Assembly: GCA_036867785.1 (NCBI GenBank)
Contig: CP145423.1
Coordinates: 434,001 to 498,000, forward strand
Reading direction: 5' to 3'
Length of the DNA: 64,000 bases
Source: Plasmodiophora brassicae
Taxonomy: Eukaryota; Endomyxa: Phytomyxea; Phytomyxea; Plasmodiophorida
Shown piece by piece: positions 1 to 11,066 of the stretch. Below the pieces are notes generated by a model that did not search any database, had not been told where the DNA came from, and saw nothing but the letters and a program-made list of their open reading frames with translations. Within the stretch, counting starts at the first letter, position 1. Every line of letters starts with the position of its first letter. Both the position numbers and the translations under genes were made by a program.

Positions 1-19
1 GGTCGCCGTTGTGTGGGTT

Positions 20-1069
20 TTAGGTCACCCGTTTCTTCATTTTGTATTGGGGATGTGATTGCGAACGTTCGCGCCCGTGCTGGAGGACCGCGTCGACGAC
101 GAGGTCGGCGCCCTCGACCCAATATAATAGTTTGGCGTACCACGGGACATCGTGCAGGCCTCTGGAGATCGGGTACTCGTTCTGGATGATGACCCAGGTG
201 AGGCCGTAGATGGCGGCCGTCATCAGCGACAGCATGAAGGCGAGTACGACGTCGACCGTGTAGTGCAGACGGGTGGCGACGAAGAAGACGACGCAGACGA
301 GCAGGACGACGGTGCCGGTGACCTTGATGGACCAGTGGACGCGGTCGTGCGTGATCCACACGGCCCAGAGCGAGACGACGGTGGCGGTGTGCCCCGAGAA
401 GATCATATCGGTGCAGGCGCCGTCCATCGACGCCACCATCCGCATCGCCGCGATAATCATCGACCCCCTCTGGATGTACCGCAGGTCGCATTTCGGGTCG
501 GACGGCGGCAAACGGGTGCCCAACAGCGTCAACGTCCTCATGACGTACAGCGCGATCTGGAGAACCGAGAACCGTCTCACCAATCGCAAGCGGTCGGCCG
601 GGTCAACCATGGCGGAGATCGCCGTCGTCATGGCCAGCAGCAGCCAGAGCGGGGCATCCGCGAAACTGACCGGCAGCTCGGTCGGCAGCGACGCGTGGCC
701 CAGGTCGTGCAGCGGACGTCGATACGGCGTCTGCGTGTCCCGCGACTGTACATACGCGAGGAAGTCGGCGTCGGAATCGACCTGGACCAAGGCCATGACA
801 AAGACGACAACGACGGTGACGGCGAACAGCGCCAGGGTGCGCAGGCTCCGCGATCTGATCGGGAGCGACGCCGTCGCGCGCAACGATTCGCGCGTCGTAC
901 CGGGCGCCATGATCGCGCCTGCGAGCCCTGTGACGGCGGACGGCAGCGCCGCCTGAAACAATCGACGTCGTTTCAAAAACGACATCAATTTTCGGGGGCG
1001 CGCTACGATGGGATTGGACACGGTCACCACGCGCGCGCTGCGCAGTCGCCAGATCGGGACCCCGCGCAA
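20..1069 (-). CDS. Sphingomyelin synthase-like phosphotransferase
   Basis: A 349-residue multi-pass membrane protein of the sphingomyelin/inositolphosphoceramide synthase (PAP2-like) family. These enzymes move a phospho-head group from a phospholipid to ceramide in Golgi or plasma membrane. The family motifs appear in order: RTLTLLGTRLP (about residues 176-186), CTDMIFSGHT (about 218-227) and LHYTVDVV (about 266-273). The SGH histidine and the H and D of HYTVD form the conserved catalytic triad. About six hydrophobic stretches are visible, and the N-terminus is basic. The ORF is uninterrupted. The first Met is used, but Met28 (MSFLKRRR) could be the true start. The head group transferred cannot be read from the sequence. 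It lies about 70 bp downstream of ORC3 on the same strand. Confidence 0.85.
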   Translation of the reverse strand: MRGVPIWRLRSARVVTVSNPIVARPRKLMSFLKRRRLFQAALPSAVTGLAGAIMAPGTTRESLRATASLPIRSRSLRTLALFAVTVVVVFVMALVQVDSDADFLAYVQSRDTQTPYRRPLHDLGHASLPTELPVSFADAPLWLLLAMTTAISAMVDPADRLRLVRRFSVLQIALYVMRTLTLLGTRLPPSDPKCDLRYIQRGSMIIAAMRMVASMDGACTDMIFSGHTATVVSLWAVWITHDRVHWSIKVTGTVVLLVCVVFFVATRLHYTVDVVLAFMLSLMTAAIYGLTWVIIQNEYPISRGLHDVPWYAKLLYWVEGADLVVDAVLQHGRERSQSHPQYKMKKRVT

Positions 1070-1138
1070 GACTGATACAGCTCACAAGGTCGCGCGCACG
1101 TATGATCGTCATCGTCCCCCGTGACATTATTACGAACC

Positions 1139-3985
1139 TCATTCATGATGTACAATGCGTTCAACGCAGGCAGGGTGGGTGGAGTGGCAGACGAAGCCGA
1201 TGACGCAGAGGTCCTCGATGGCCTGGACGAATCGCGCCTTGACCTCGTCCGGGCTGCCGTGCTGCATGACCTTGAACTTGGAGAAGAGCTGGCCCATGTG
1301 GACGGTGATGGCGTGCGCCTCGCGGATGAACCCCCAGACGACGGCGATGTCGCTGTCGGGACATGCTCTGAACTTGGCGAGCGCGTTCCGCTCCAGGCTA
1401 CCTGGGAACAGCTACAGATAGCAACAGATCAGACGCCAATCGCGAGGGCAGCGTCACCCTGCCGGACCTGCTGAAATGCGGAGACGTCGTCGAAGAAGAA
1501 CCGGTTATGGAACTGCTTGCAGGCCTCAGGTATCGGTCGCAGTCGCTCAGCGATCATGTTCTTCAGCAGGCCGACGACGCGAACGGCCTCGCGTTTCACC
1601 GACTCCTGTTTCAGCAAGCTGCTGCCCAGCGACGACTGCGTCGTGAACAACCTCCTAATACAGAACGCACGTGTTAGAGGGTAGTGCCATTGAGAGGCAG
1701 ATGAGCACGCGCAACGCTGACTTTGACTGTCGCCCGAACTTCTGGGACATCCGGCCAACTAGATCGGCATCGGCTTGCCCGTCCGTGCCCGGGTTCTCCA
1801 CCCGGAACAGGACTTGCTGAAGTTGATCGGCCAGGTCGACTGTCTCCGGAGCGATCGCCAACAGCTCCGTCCAGGGCCTCACAATGGTCGTCAACCGCAG
1901 GGCCTTGTCGACCGATTCCACAGACTTGAAGAACGAGTCCAGAATAGGAGTGCTTGCCGACCCATTGGCAAGCTCGCCGTACAGGTCCAGGAGCAATGAC
2001 GGCGACGGCTGCGCGCTTCCCGTTCCGCTGACAATAGCCGCAACCAGGCGAATCGTCCTCCAGTACGCCGAGCGATACAGTCTTGCCTGTCTGGCACTGC
2101 CTTGGTTCCTGGGCGACACGCCTTCCAGCTCACTATCAGCATCACCGGCGACATATTCTGCCCATTCGCAGGCCTTATCCGGGCGGGCTCGTATATGCAG
2201 CAGGATTGCCAGTCGGAAATCGGCAGCCAGGCCACGAATCGACGTGTTCGACGACCGGAACCGGTACCGGATCTGCTCCACGATTCGCGGGCCAAGTTGC
2301 ACAGGAAACGCGTCGGCGCAGACGAAGTGGTCCAGGAACGGCGCCTCGAACGACAGCGCCGGGGCAACAGGGAACACCTGCATGCTGAGCGCCTGCGTCG
2401 TTCGCGCCCACAACAGCTCTTCAAGAACGTGCACGGACGACGAAACGCCGACAATCAGTGCAAGGCCGATCGTGGACGCCATCGTCGACAGCGTCGTCAG
2501 CCGCTGGATGAACGCGTTCAGGACGCCCTGCGGGACGCTTTCGACACTGTCCACGATGATCGCCAGTAACGACGACGACGCGGCTTTGGCAAGTTGCTCA
2601 TCGGGACGTTTGTTCTTCGGCCGGGCAGCGATGATGGGTGTCTTGGGAGCATCCACCGGGCCGGATTCCGCCCTTGGACGAAGAGAGGGACGGGCGGCGG
2701 AGGAGGACGACGACGACGACCTCGACAGGGAGGGCACCCGCAGGGATTCGTAGACCGTCCACATGAGGTCGACGACGTTCGAGCAGGAGTCGGTGGGTGC
2801 GACGCGGCACACTTGAATTCCAGCACGAAGCAGGTGCGACGCGAGCTCGTGGAACAGCAACGCGTTGTCGGCGCGATTGACCCCCGCCTGAATCACGGCG
2901 GTCTGGAGCTCGGCCGGGTGCCTCATCAGGCGGCTGTTGGTGACGAACGTCGTCACGGCTGCGAACAGCGCCGCATTGGCACTGGCGATCGCGCTGGACA
3001 CGTACCGGTCCACTCCCGTCGCCAGCGACCGGTAAAGCTTCATCGCGGGCGGCGCTCCTGCTCGCGCTCCGGACGCCTTTCCCGGGCGAAACTGTATGGA
3101 CGAGCTGATCGTCATGGCACTGATGTCGCCGGTGATGCCAAGCGTGTCGGTGTCGTCCTCATCGCTGTCCTCAGTCGTGGCCTCGCCTGACTCGGACGAC
3201 GTGTCGTCCTCACCGCTGTCATCATCAGTCTCTGCGTAGTCGTCCGAGGATCCCCCGGTTCCCACATCGTCGTCGTCGGATTCGTCGCCCGTCGGTTCGC
3301 TGCATACGTCCTGGCGTTCGTCGGCGTGCTCGTTGCAGTAGAACATCGGGCCATCAGCGTCGGTGAGTCGCAGGCGCCCGGCCTGGAGAGCGCAGGACGC
3401 ATGGCCGACACGACAGCACTGTGCACACTCGCAGTGAACCATCTGCCCGCTTTGCCGATTGCAGAACGAGCACCGGGGCGCCGATCGGCTCGGTCTGGAA
3501 TCGAAGTCGGGCTCCAGCTCGCGAAGGTTGACACAATTCCGCCCGTCCAGGGCGGCCATGTCGTTCGCGCGTACGCAGACGGCGTGCGCCCATGGTGACT
3601 TGCCGTCGTCCGCGCCGGTAGACACCATGGCCGGCGATGTCGGCGCTTTCCGCCACAGCACCCGACAGAGAACGCACTCCTTGTCGGTGAACCCCTGCCG
3701 GCAGGCGTCGCAGAACCACGCCTTCTCACGCGGCAGCCGCCGCATCCCGTAGCACGCCAGATGCAGGCAGACGTTGCACCCATCACAGTACAGCATCTGG
3801 TAGACGCCGGCGCCCGCGTCCACATCGCCGCAGACACCGCACGGGGCATCCGCGTCCGTGTCCATTTGTTGCTGCGACCGCTCGCACCAGGCGGACCGGG
3901 GGCACTTCGTCGGATTTCGCGTTCCCCAAACGAACATTTCTGACGTTTTTTTTGGACCGATTGTTGAAGTCGCCGCCCCCATCAT
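1139..3985 (-). CDS. ORC3: PZP (PHD-zinc knuckle-ePHD)/ORC3 fusion protein
   Basis: A predicted 907-residue protein in three exons (3985-1722, 1654-1458, 1401-1139), with introns of 67 and 56 nt that keep phase. About residues 48-215 form a PHD finger (CGVCGD...CDGCNVCLHLAC...WFCDAC), a zinc knuckle (CVLC...WAHAVC) and an extended PHD (CSFC...HCECAQC...GHASC...YCNEH), which is the histone-reading PZP module of BRPF/JADE/AF10 proteins. An acidic Ser/Asp/Glu linker follows. From about residue 315 the sequence matches ORC3: MKLYRSLATGVDRYV, then LLFHELASHLL, LLAIIVDSVESVP and, from exon 2, FFFDDVSAF. The last exon has PDSDIAVVWGFIREAH and AIEDLCVIGFV, typical of the ORC3 C-terminus. ORC3 is a structural subunit of the origin recognition complex. 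PZP and the ORC3 N-terminus share one exon, so this is not a mis-join. MDTDADAPCGVCGD is an alternative start. Confidence 0.85.
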
Positions 3986-4121
3986 CGACCTCCACGTTGC
4001 CAGTCAAGGACGCAAGGCGCACGCTTATTCCGAGAGCAGCGCGGTCTGGGTAAAGCCAGTGCGCGTCGATGGCGATCGGGTCGTAGATCGTTACCAGTCA
4101 CAGGACAATTGTGGTGTCATC

Positions 4122-5548
4122 ATGGAGCCCCGTCGTCTCCGGGATAACCTGGCGGACGTTCGCGCGGTCCGATGTGTGCCATGGGAGGGTGCCCCTCCGC
4201 GCAGGGCTAACGCGTTTGTTCAGGCCGGCGTGCACTTCCCGAAGCCGCCTGACGACACGGTCCTGTTGAAGTTCGGCGGGGAGGACGACGAACCGGAACA
4301 GGGGGTGGTGCGTGACACGAGGACGTATGGCTCGATACCGCTCAAAGACGAAAGGGAACCGGTAAGGCGTTCGGTAACGCGCGCGACCCAGGCAGCTGAC
4401 GTCCGACCCCAGGGCGAGAACATCATCGCGCGCGCACCGCTGTCGGAGCTGTCCGAATGGTTCGAGACGAAGAAGGAGTCGATCTACAGGCGCAGCAAGC
4501 GGGAACCGTTGGGCAGACCGTACATACGCGGGACCGCCTTCCCGCCCAGCATCACGGACAACAAAGACTTCCGGTTCGGCAAGGTGTCTGTACGCGGAAC
4601 GGCGACCGCTGGGGAGGCCCTGTTCCCGCCCCCCTCCGAAGGCGCCAAGTGGATGCGCAAGACCGACAAGGAGGCACTCGCAGACGACAGGCGCGTCACC
4701 GGCAAACGTACACGTTGGCCTGCGAGTCGGCATCCGGCTGCACTGATCGTGTATGCAGTGCAATTCAGGTACGACTGGGCGCGCGCGGGCATTGCTGACC
4801 CCGAACAGCACCGGTTCGGGTCGCCGCCGCTCGGCGCCGTCCAGGAATCCGCCGCCCAAAGCCTGCACGACGACGACGCGCTTCGTATCACAACACGTCG
4901 CCTGCTCGATAACCTCCAGCAGCGGAAGATGGAGGTCGGCAAGCCGCACAACCCACCGTATGCGCGTTGCCGTCCATTGCTGTCACCCTGCTCGACCGGG
5001 GGATGAACGCCTCGCCTCTAGGAGCTTTGTCAAGCGGCTTCCCGCGGATCATCGGTTCGGGATGAGCGCGCAGAGCACCCAGTCCTGGGGCGCTCGCGAG
5101 TGCATCAGCGACCTGGACTCGATCGTCACCAGCGTGCACGACGCTGAGATTGGGCGGCCGAGCCTGGCGGACCAGGAACGCGCGGCCGAAATCCCAGACA
5201 TCATGCACGGCGTCGCCTCGGTTCGGGGCGAAGCGCGTGCAACGGCCCGCAACGCCATCTGCCCGCCCAAACTCGGCGACGAGTTCACCGTCAGACGGAC
5301 GGCCATCGAGATTCGCGACATCTGGCAGTCCAGCGGTCTGGACACCACAGGCCCTGTGTTCGACGAGGCCATCGCGCAGGCCAAGGCGTAAGACGATTGG
5401 CGCGCGGTGATCCCGACCTGCGCTTGTTGAGGCATGTCTGCCCGCTAGGGACTTCCACGATGCGATCCCGCTCGACGAGTTCACGGCGTTGTACAACGAG
5501 GTTCGCAAGAGACACGACGACGGGTCGTGGGCGGTCGCCGGCCAATAA
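4122..5548 (+). CDS. EFHB: EF-hand domain family member B (CFAP21)-like ciliary protein
   Basis: A predicted 416-residue protein in four exons (4122-4707, 4759-4957, 5022-5387, 5449-5548), with introns of 51, 64 and 61 nt that keep phase. The repeated microtubule-associated motifs of EFHB are visible: DNKDFRFGKVSVRG, ADPEQHRFGSPPLG and PADHRFGMSAQS. The C-terminus (DFHDAIPLDEFTALYNEV) matches the end of EFHB. EFHB is an inner-junction/doublet-microtubule inner protein of motile cilia and is linked to store-operated calcium entry in animals. The classical EF-hand pair of animal EFHB is not obvious. The start is the first Met before the conserved part; the frame is open further upstream. The divergent ORC3 start is 137 bp away. 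A product like this implies a flagellated stage. Confidence 0.75.
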
Positions 5549-5668
5549 AGAACGTGCGCCAGGCGCCCCTGTTGAGCAGCAAGTCGCGCAGGCCAACTTG
5601 TTCCAGGCGCGGCGACGAGCCAGGGGACATTGTATAAGACGGTCGTCGGAAGCGCGGCCCGCTGCCGT

Positions 5669-6891
5669 ATGACGAGGTCGGCTGTCGAGACGGCCGTGCC
5701 GGTGCTGGTAGCCGTCGCGGTTGGCCTCGGGTATGCGACCGCGTCGACGGCCCTGGTTGGGAACGCGACGACGGTGTGCCTTGGGACGGACCCCGTCACG
5801 GGAGCGACGTACACGCCCTGCCAGCAGAGGACGCGCTTGACGGGGGCGTTCGCCAGCAGCTGTGGCGCGGTCTGGTCCCAGCAACCGGTGCGGGTCGACC
5901 TCGGGTTCCAGGCGACGTTCTCGTTCCAGGTGTCGAATGCGACCGGATGGTGCCCTCATAACATGGTTTCTGGCCGGGCGAATTGTGCTACCTCGTCATA
6001 TTGCTGAACGACCTGGGCCCCCTCCCAGAACGCATACAAACGGTGCCGGGCCAGGGGCGGCCATGGTTTGGCGCTCGTCCTGCACAACGACCCCACAATG
6101 GCTTCGTTAGGTTCACTGCTTGGTAGGACGAGCCAGAAGTTCCAGTCCCGCTCTGAGACGTTCTCCAGGGTCCTGCCTGGAAGGCCTGGGCTACACGGGT
6201 ATCAACAACAGGTGGGTTGGGCTCCTCAAGCACTATATCGGCGATTCACCCTCGGCATAGTCTGGCGGTTGAGCTTGACATGGTGGGGAACGTGTGCCCA
6301 TACGAGCCGCGAATGTGGACCATCGCTGACGCGGCTGTCGGGTAGTGGCACGACGACCAGCTGTACGACATGTACGACAACCACATGGCGATCCAGACAA
6401 TGTCGACGTCGGCGAACACGAACGACCACCGGCACACGTACGGCGGGTCGCCCGACATACCCGACCTGGCCAGCGGGCAGAACCACACGGTGCGGCTGGT
6501 CTACGAGCCCACCGTCGACATCACGATCCTGCAGTCGGAGACCTGCGCCCAGCGGTACGCTTGCGACCGGTTTCAGTCCACCGCCCAGGTCCGCCCCACC
6601 TGGTCGTGAACGTTCATTGCAATGACGACCGGTTGGCCCCAGTTCGCGTCCATGCTGCCGACGGTGTACGCGTCCGCGCCCGGGATGGGCACGGCCTGGG
6701 CGTACCTGGACGACATGGTGGAGCCGCGGTTCATCGTCCCGATCTACTTCCCGGCGCTGCTGAACCTAACCGCGGGCACCAGCCTCTACGTCGGGCTGAC
6801 CGCCGCCACTGGCGCCGTCCAGTTCCAGGTGCACGACGTGTTCGGGTTCACGTTCTGCTCCGGTGGCACCTGCTCGCAAATCCTCCCATAA
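5669..6891 (+). CDS. Secreted L-type (legume/ConA-like) lectin domain protein
   Basis: A predicted 303-residue secreted protein in six exons: 5669-5929, 6029-6122, 6169-6211, 6261-6282, 6346-6588, 6643-6891. Introns are about 99, 46, 49, 63 and 54 nt and all junctions keep phase. An N-terminal hydrophobic signal (VPVLVAVAVGLGYATA) is followed by the L-type lectin fold: GGHGLALVLHNDP, LGYTGINNSLAVELDM (across two splices), NHMAIQT, NHTVRLVYEP, AWAYLDD, LNLTAGTSLYVGLTAATG, and a final VHDVFGFTF equivalent to the family's NHDILSWSF. These proteins bind sugars through a calcium/manganese site. An in-frame TAG at 6343 lies inside an intron that also has a CGCTGAC branch site. The first junction, around 5930-6028, is the least certain. 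EFHB ends 120 bp upstream. Confidence 0.8.
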
Positions 6892-6966
6892 ACGCGTCCA
6901 GCGCGCGTAGAAACAATCGAATTCGTGCCACGTATGAATTGACGTTGCGTATCAGGGGGGCGCCGG

Positions 6967-8020
6967 CTACGACGCCTTCGTCTCGAGACCGAGCGCGCCG
7001 AGAGCAGCACGAAACGCGACCTCCGCGATGGGCAGGTGCTCCTTCGTTGCTGTGTGACGCAGCGATGTCAGCCGGCGGGCGCGTTCGCAGGCCCGGAAGG
7101 CACGACGATTCTACCTACCTTGCCGGAAACCGTCCAGCGTCAGCGTGTCGGCCGGGCTGACCCCGTTCGCGTAATTGTCGACCGAGCAGATCAAGGCGTA
7201 CGGTCTGCGATGGGGCACGTCAGCGCGTGCCGCTCAGGGCATCCAGGAGCATCAGCCTACATCCCAAGCTCGTTGGCCAGCGTCGCCTCATTCGCGCACG
7301 TCATGCCGACCACGTCGCCGTCTCGTGCCATGGCGCGAATTTCGGCTGACCGCATCAGAATCGTCAGCGATGGGGACGCGCGCGCGCCACGATAGATGCG
7401 TTCGACCTTTGGTCTCGAACCGGGGCCCTCGGCTCTGGTAGTAGACACCTTCGTCAACGACGCGGATGGCGTTGGCCGCCGCCAATCGCGTCGTCCAGGA
7501 CAGCAGCCGTTGCCGAAGCGCGGTGTGGAACCCGGGGACGGCGTGCGACGATTCGTCCTCGCTCATCGAGACGATGTGGAAGGGCGAGAAGTAGTCGTCG
7601 GGGACGACGAGCGACCCGACGGGAATGTCGCGTCGCAGGCTGCCCGCCGACCCGATCCCGACGACGGCCGCGACGTTCTACAGACACAGCATTATGCTCC
7701 GGACGGGACGTCATGGCGATCCCCCCGCGTACGAAATGGTGCTTCAGCGCCCACCAGATCGCCTGGAAGTTGATCCGGGTCGGGATCCGGTACGCGCGGT
7801 CGGCCGTGCACCGGTGGCGCTGCACGAACACGACGCCGACGGCCGCGATCGTCGCACAGGTGACGGCGACGTCGCCGAACGGCGTCGTCACGTCGCGCGA
7901 CAGACACGCCCCGTCGCCCAGCCAGTGATGGGCGCTCTGCAGGAACGACGACCCGGCGATGACGGCGACGGGCCCGCCGTCCAGCGTCGTCGTCGTGGGG
8001 TGCGACGCAGACGGCGCCAT
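6967..8020 (-). CDS. MTAP/PNP family-2 nucleoside phosphorylase
   Basis: A predicted 270-residue enzyme in five exons (8020-7733, 7677-7407, 7345-7261, 7204-7119, 7049-6967); introns of 55, 61, 56 and 69 nt keep phase. It belongs to the trimeric methylthioadenosine phosphorylase/purine nucleoside phosphorylase family, which uses phosphate to split a purine nucleoside in purine or methionine salvage. Visible motifs are VAVIAGSSF (phosphate loop), TPFGDVAV, FVQRH, RINFQAIWWALK, GSAGSLRRDIPVGSLVVPDDY, YYQSRGPRFETKAEIRAM, MTCANEATLANELGIPYALI and SVDNYANG. The N in NYANG sits where adenosine-specific MTAPs usually have Asp (TDYDCW), which may favour 6-oxopurines; that is inference. It converges with the lectin gene, with stops 75 bp apart. 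Confidence 0.82.
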
Positions 8021-8101
8021 GCCGAAACAGGTGCACCACCCGACGCCACCCCCGAACGTTTCACTCCGGCACGGTTGGTGTGAGGTCTGAAACGGGTGAC
8101 G

Positions 8102-9744
8102 CTAAGCTCGCCAGCGCGCTATGCCATGGTATGTCTGCATGAATATATTACAGGAGCCCTGTGCCCGCCATGCCCTGTGGTTGGGATGCCCATGAGCAGA
8201 GCGCTGGCGACGTCGGTCGCGCGTGATTGGGGTACCTTTCTTAGGACAATGTCCCTGACGGCGCTAAACACGTGGATGACGTTGGCCTCGTCGGTGGCGT
8301 TCGTCATGTGGCAGTAGATGCCCCTGGACGGGGTGCGGTTCCTGGCTATGACGAGCTCCATGAAGAACTGGGACGCTGCGGCGACGTTGGCCCCTATGCC
8401 GGCAACGTTCGGGGCGACCATTCCGACAGGCGTTTGACGTGTTTACCTCCAGTGTACTGCGGGAAGTAATCGGAGATGGGGACTTTGGTGACCTTCTTGG
8501 CCAGAAGGTCCATCTTGTTCAGGAACACGATGATGTCGACTTTGGTGAACCACTTCGAGTTGACGGTCTCCTCGAACAGCTCGAGCGCCTCCGTCATCCG
8601 GTTCACGTTCTCGTCTTCGAACAGCACCTGGTCGTATTCCGACAGCGCAATGACGAAGATGACGGCCGTGACGTTCTCGAAGCAGTGGACTACAGAAGCG
8701 ACGTTCAGCGACGGTCAGGGAACGTCCGGATCGGCCAGCCTGCTGACTCCATTTCTTCCTCTCGTTCCTCTGCCCGCCGACATCGAAGATGTCGAACACG
8801 GTGCCGCTGATCTTGAACCGCGTCTCCAGTATGCCCGTTGTTCTGATACGTGACATAAGAATGTCCTGCATGCAGATACCATGAGTTGTTAAGGACCACA
8901 TTGTTCCCCCCAAACCCTACCGTATCGGTTGGCGTGTAGGTCGGCTCGGCAAGAGCCGCTGCTCTCTCAAAGAAGTATTGGGCGCAGTCAGGCACCTGTT
9001 GGCGGCGCGTTGTTAGCCCCGTCACCAGTCCCAGATAGAACAGTACCTGTCAACAGACCTGGTAATGAGATCGCAGCTCGAACGCCGCCTTCAGAGCGGG
9101 GTCGTTCCACAGCTCAGCGATAAGCTCAGCGGTCTGCCGAATCCTTCACAATCTAGATAGATCGTCCGGCACACGACGTTACCCGTGCGGTGTAATCGGC
9201 TTCGTTGGCCGCGTGCAGGGCTAGTTCATCGCGGAGCGGCAGACGAGCCGGCTGCAGAACGTTCAGTGGGTGTCTAGCAGTTGCCGTCGACGACCTACCG
9301 ATAGCGTCATCCCGATTTCCGGCTCGAGGCGGACAGCGGCCCTGATCACGGTCAGCAGGAACTCGGCAACGTTCATCATGATCGTGCGCTTGTAGTCCTC
9401 CATCTCCTGTTTGGAGAACCCGACGCCATAGATCCGCTTCATCTGCCGGTACAATGTCGACTTGCCGGATTCACCTGTCGGTTCGAATGTGAACCCGGGA
9501 GGAGGGAAGCAAAGGGCGAGGCGCGCGCGTTCTGAAACGGACCTGCCCCCAGGAGCAGTAACTTTTTCACGCGGGACGCCTGCTGCTGCGTCCTTTCGAC
9601 ATCCACATCGATCTCCCGCGATATGACGACCTCCTCCCGCAGCGTCCGCGGCAGCGGCGAATCAAAGTTCGGCCGGACCTGCACCTCGGCGTTAGGGCCC
9701 GCGCGGGCCCCAGGCGCCGACCGCTTCGCGCAGCAGGCGCCCAT
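8102..9744 (-). CDS. Heterotrimeric G-protein alpha subunit
   Basis: A predicted protein of about 382 residues in nine exons (9744-9543, 9474-9299, 9251-9183, 9133-9059, 8995-8921, 8865-8748, 8689-8447, 8393-8236, 8134-8102). The start MGACCAKR gives a Gly2 and Cys residues typical of N-myristoylation and palmitoylation. G-box motifs are present: P-loop GAGESGKST (split by intron 1), switch I RIRTTGI, switch [18 protein letters not shown] and TNATD. Helical-domain sequence [12 protein letters not shown] and YCHMTNATD are also characteristic. The protein would bind and hydrolyse GTP at the plasma membrane downstream of a seven-helix receptor. The last exon is the weak point: my junction yields a tail ending ARWRA, unlike usual G-alpha C-termini, so the receptor-contact end may be misplaced. 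Confidence 0.88.
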
Positions 9745-9987
9745 CGGAGCTGCCTGGAACGGCTCTGTGTGTGACGTCGACCAGGGGAACGAACAGGCGT
9801 GTGGTCTGTGACGAACGTCGCCTGCACGGGCAAGGTCAACGTGGCACGAATGCACAGCTCCTACAGCGGCGTCGCTCGCGGTGCACGAGCGCTCTAACCA
9901 CACAACCTGTTGTGTTTATACTATTCCATTCTAGGACGTTATGCAAATAGTCTACCTTTGGTTACGCGACGGTCACAGGATGCTGTG

Positions 9988-10811
9988 CTACGAGGAACGG
10001 CGTTGTCGACGCGCCCGGCCATGTGCCGTCGTGGTGGTCGCCTCCGACGTCGTTGACCAGGTTGCCATCACGGACGACAGGCCGTCGTCGCGGCCTCGCT
10101 TGCAGCCGGGCGACCCGAACGCCGACCAGTTCGACGCCAGGACCGGGTGCGTCACCTTCTGCACATCGGCCGACGCTCCAGGCGCGAGAACGGGCGGCGT
10201 GCTGAGCGACGACGGCTCCGGAAGTGCCGAACAGAAGATCGGGTTTCGGATCGTGAGCTCCTCGCCGGTTGCGTGGCGGCCGTGACCGTTGATTGGGCTT
10301 GAGAGATCGACTTGGCGGCTTGCTGCGCTGGTTGGCGACGAGTTCGGGACGCGCATGGGGATAACACGAGGGGCGATCGGCGTCTTCATGGACGGGAGCG
10401 ACGTGACAAAGTACGGGCGCGGCTCGACCGGCACACTGACCGGATGAGACTGCGGCGATATCGCAGCCAGAACCGTGTTCGTGTACGGGTACCTGAATCG
10501 CGCATCAGTACCATATATTTCTACGGGGGAACTCGGAATCGGATCGCCCACCAGTGCGGGTCTGGGACGACGACCGTGGACGGCGTCGACGCCAGCCCGC
10601 CGGTGCCGGCCGGGAAGATCGACATGTGCAGCGTGTCGGCGTTCGGGTCAAACACCCAGCCCAGCATGCGGGCCAGTCCACCAGCACCTACAGGTATGGA
10701 CGCGACGATGATGCCGTTCGACGCAGGCAACTGCGCCGTCGACTGAGACGCGACGCGCACGCCGCCCCGTGCTACGTAGCCGCCCGACTGAGGGCCCGTC
10801 CCCCCAGGTAC
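9988..10811 (-). CDS. Unrecognised protein, 5' end not found
   Basis: Two reading frames join well across a 65-nt intron (donor in PDPHW, acceptor before YPYTNT, TACTGATG branch-like site), so I treat this as one real gene. The first part is small-residue rich and apolar (LPASNGIIVASIPVGAGG, then MLGWVFDPNADTLHMSIF) and looks like a folded, beta-rich segment. The second part is Pro/Ser/Val rich and probably disordered, ending in a basic RRQRRSS. No family was recognised. Sequence upstream of 10811 is open in another frame to about 11091, but I could not place the first exon. The next gene starts divergently near 11067. Confidence 0.4.
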
Positions 10812-11066
10812 CTATTTCTGGAGGCGCACGTCGCCGCGCCTCAGTGGCCAGTGGGAAACTGCAGTTGCGCAGTGCGTGAAGGGCGGCGTCCACAATCCAC
10901 ACCACACAGATTGGCCTTGGCCCTCGGATCGGTACCGCAGTCGTTTCTGAAGCGGGCGGCCGCGGTTGCAGATCTTGACGCGGTTCGATTGCGTTGATAC
11001 AGATGCCTCCGCGATCGATTTCGGGGTACCCCGGGTGGGTGACGGCGCGCTTAATCCGCACCAGCG

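Noticed and set aside
1402-1435. A 23-nt intron in ORC3 (GTCTGATC to CTGTAG)
   Set aside because: A 56-nt alternative (1402-1457) keeps phase, fits the intron sizes elsewhere in the window and aligns better with ORC3.
3858-4121. EFHB extended N-terminally to Met at 3858
   Set aside because: Would overlap the ORC3 fusion gene on the other strand and the sequence lacks EFHB similarity before 4122.
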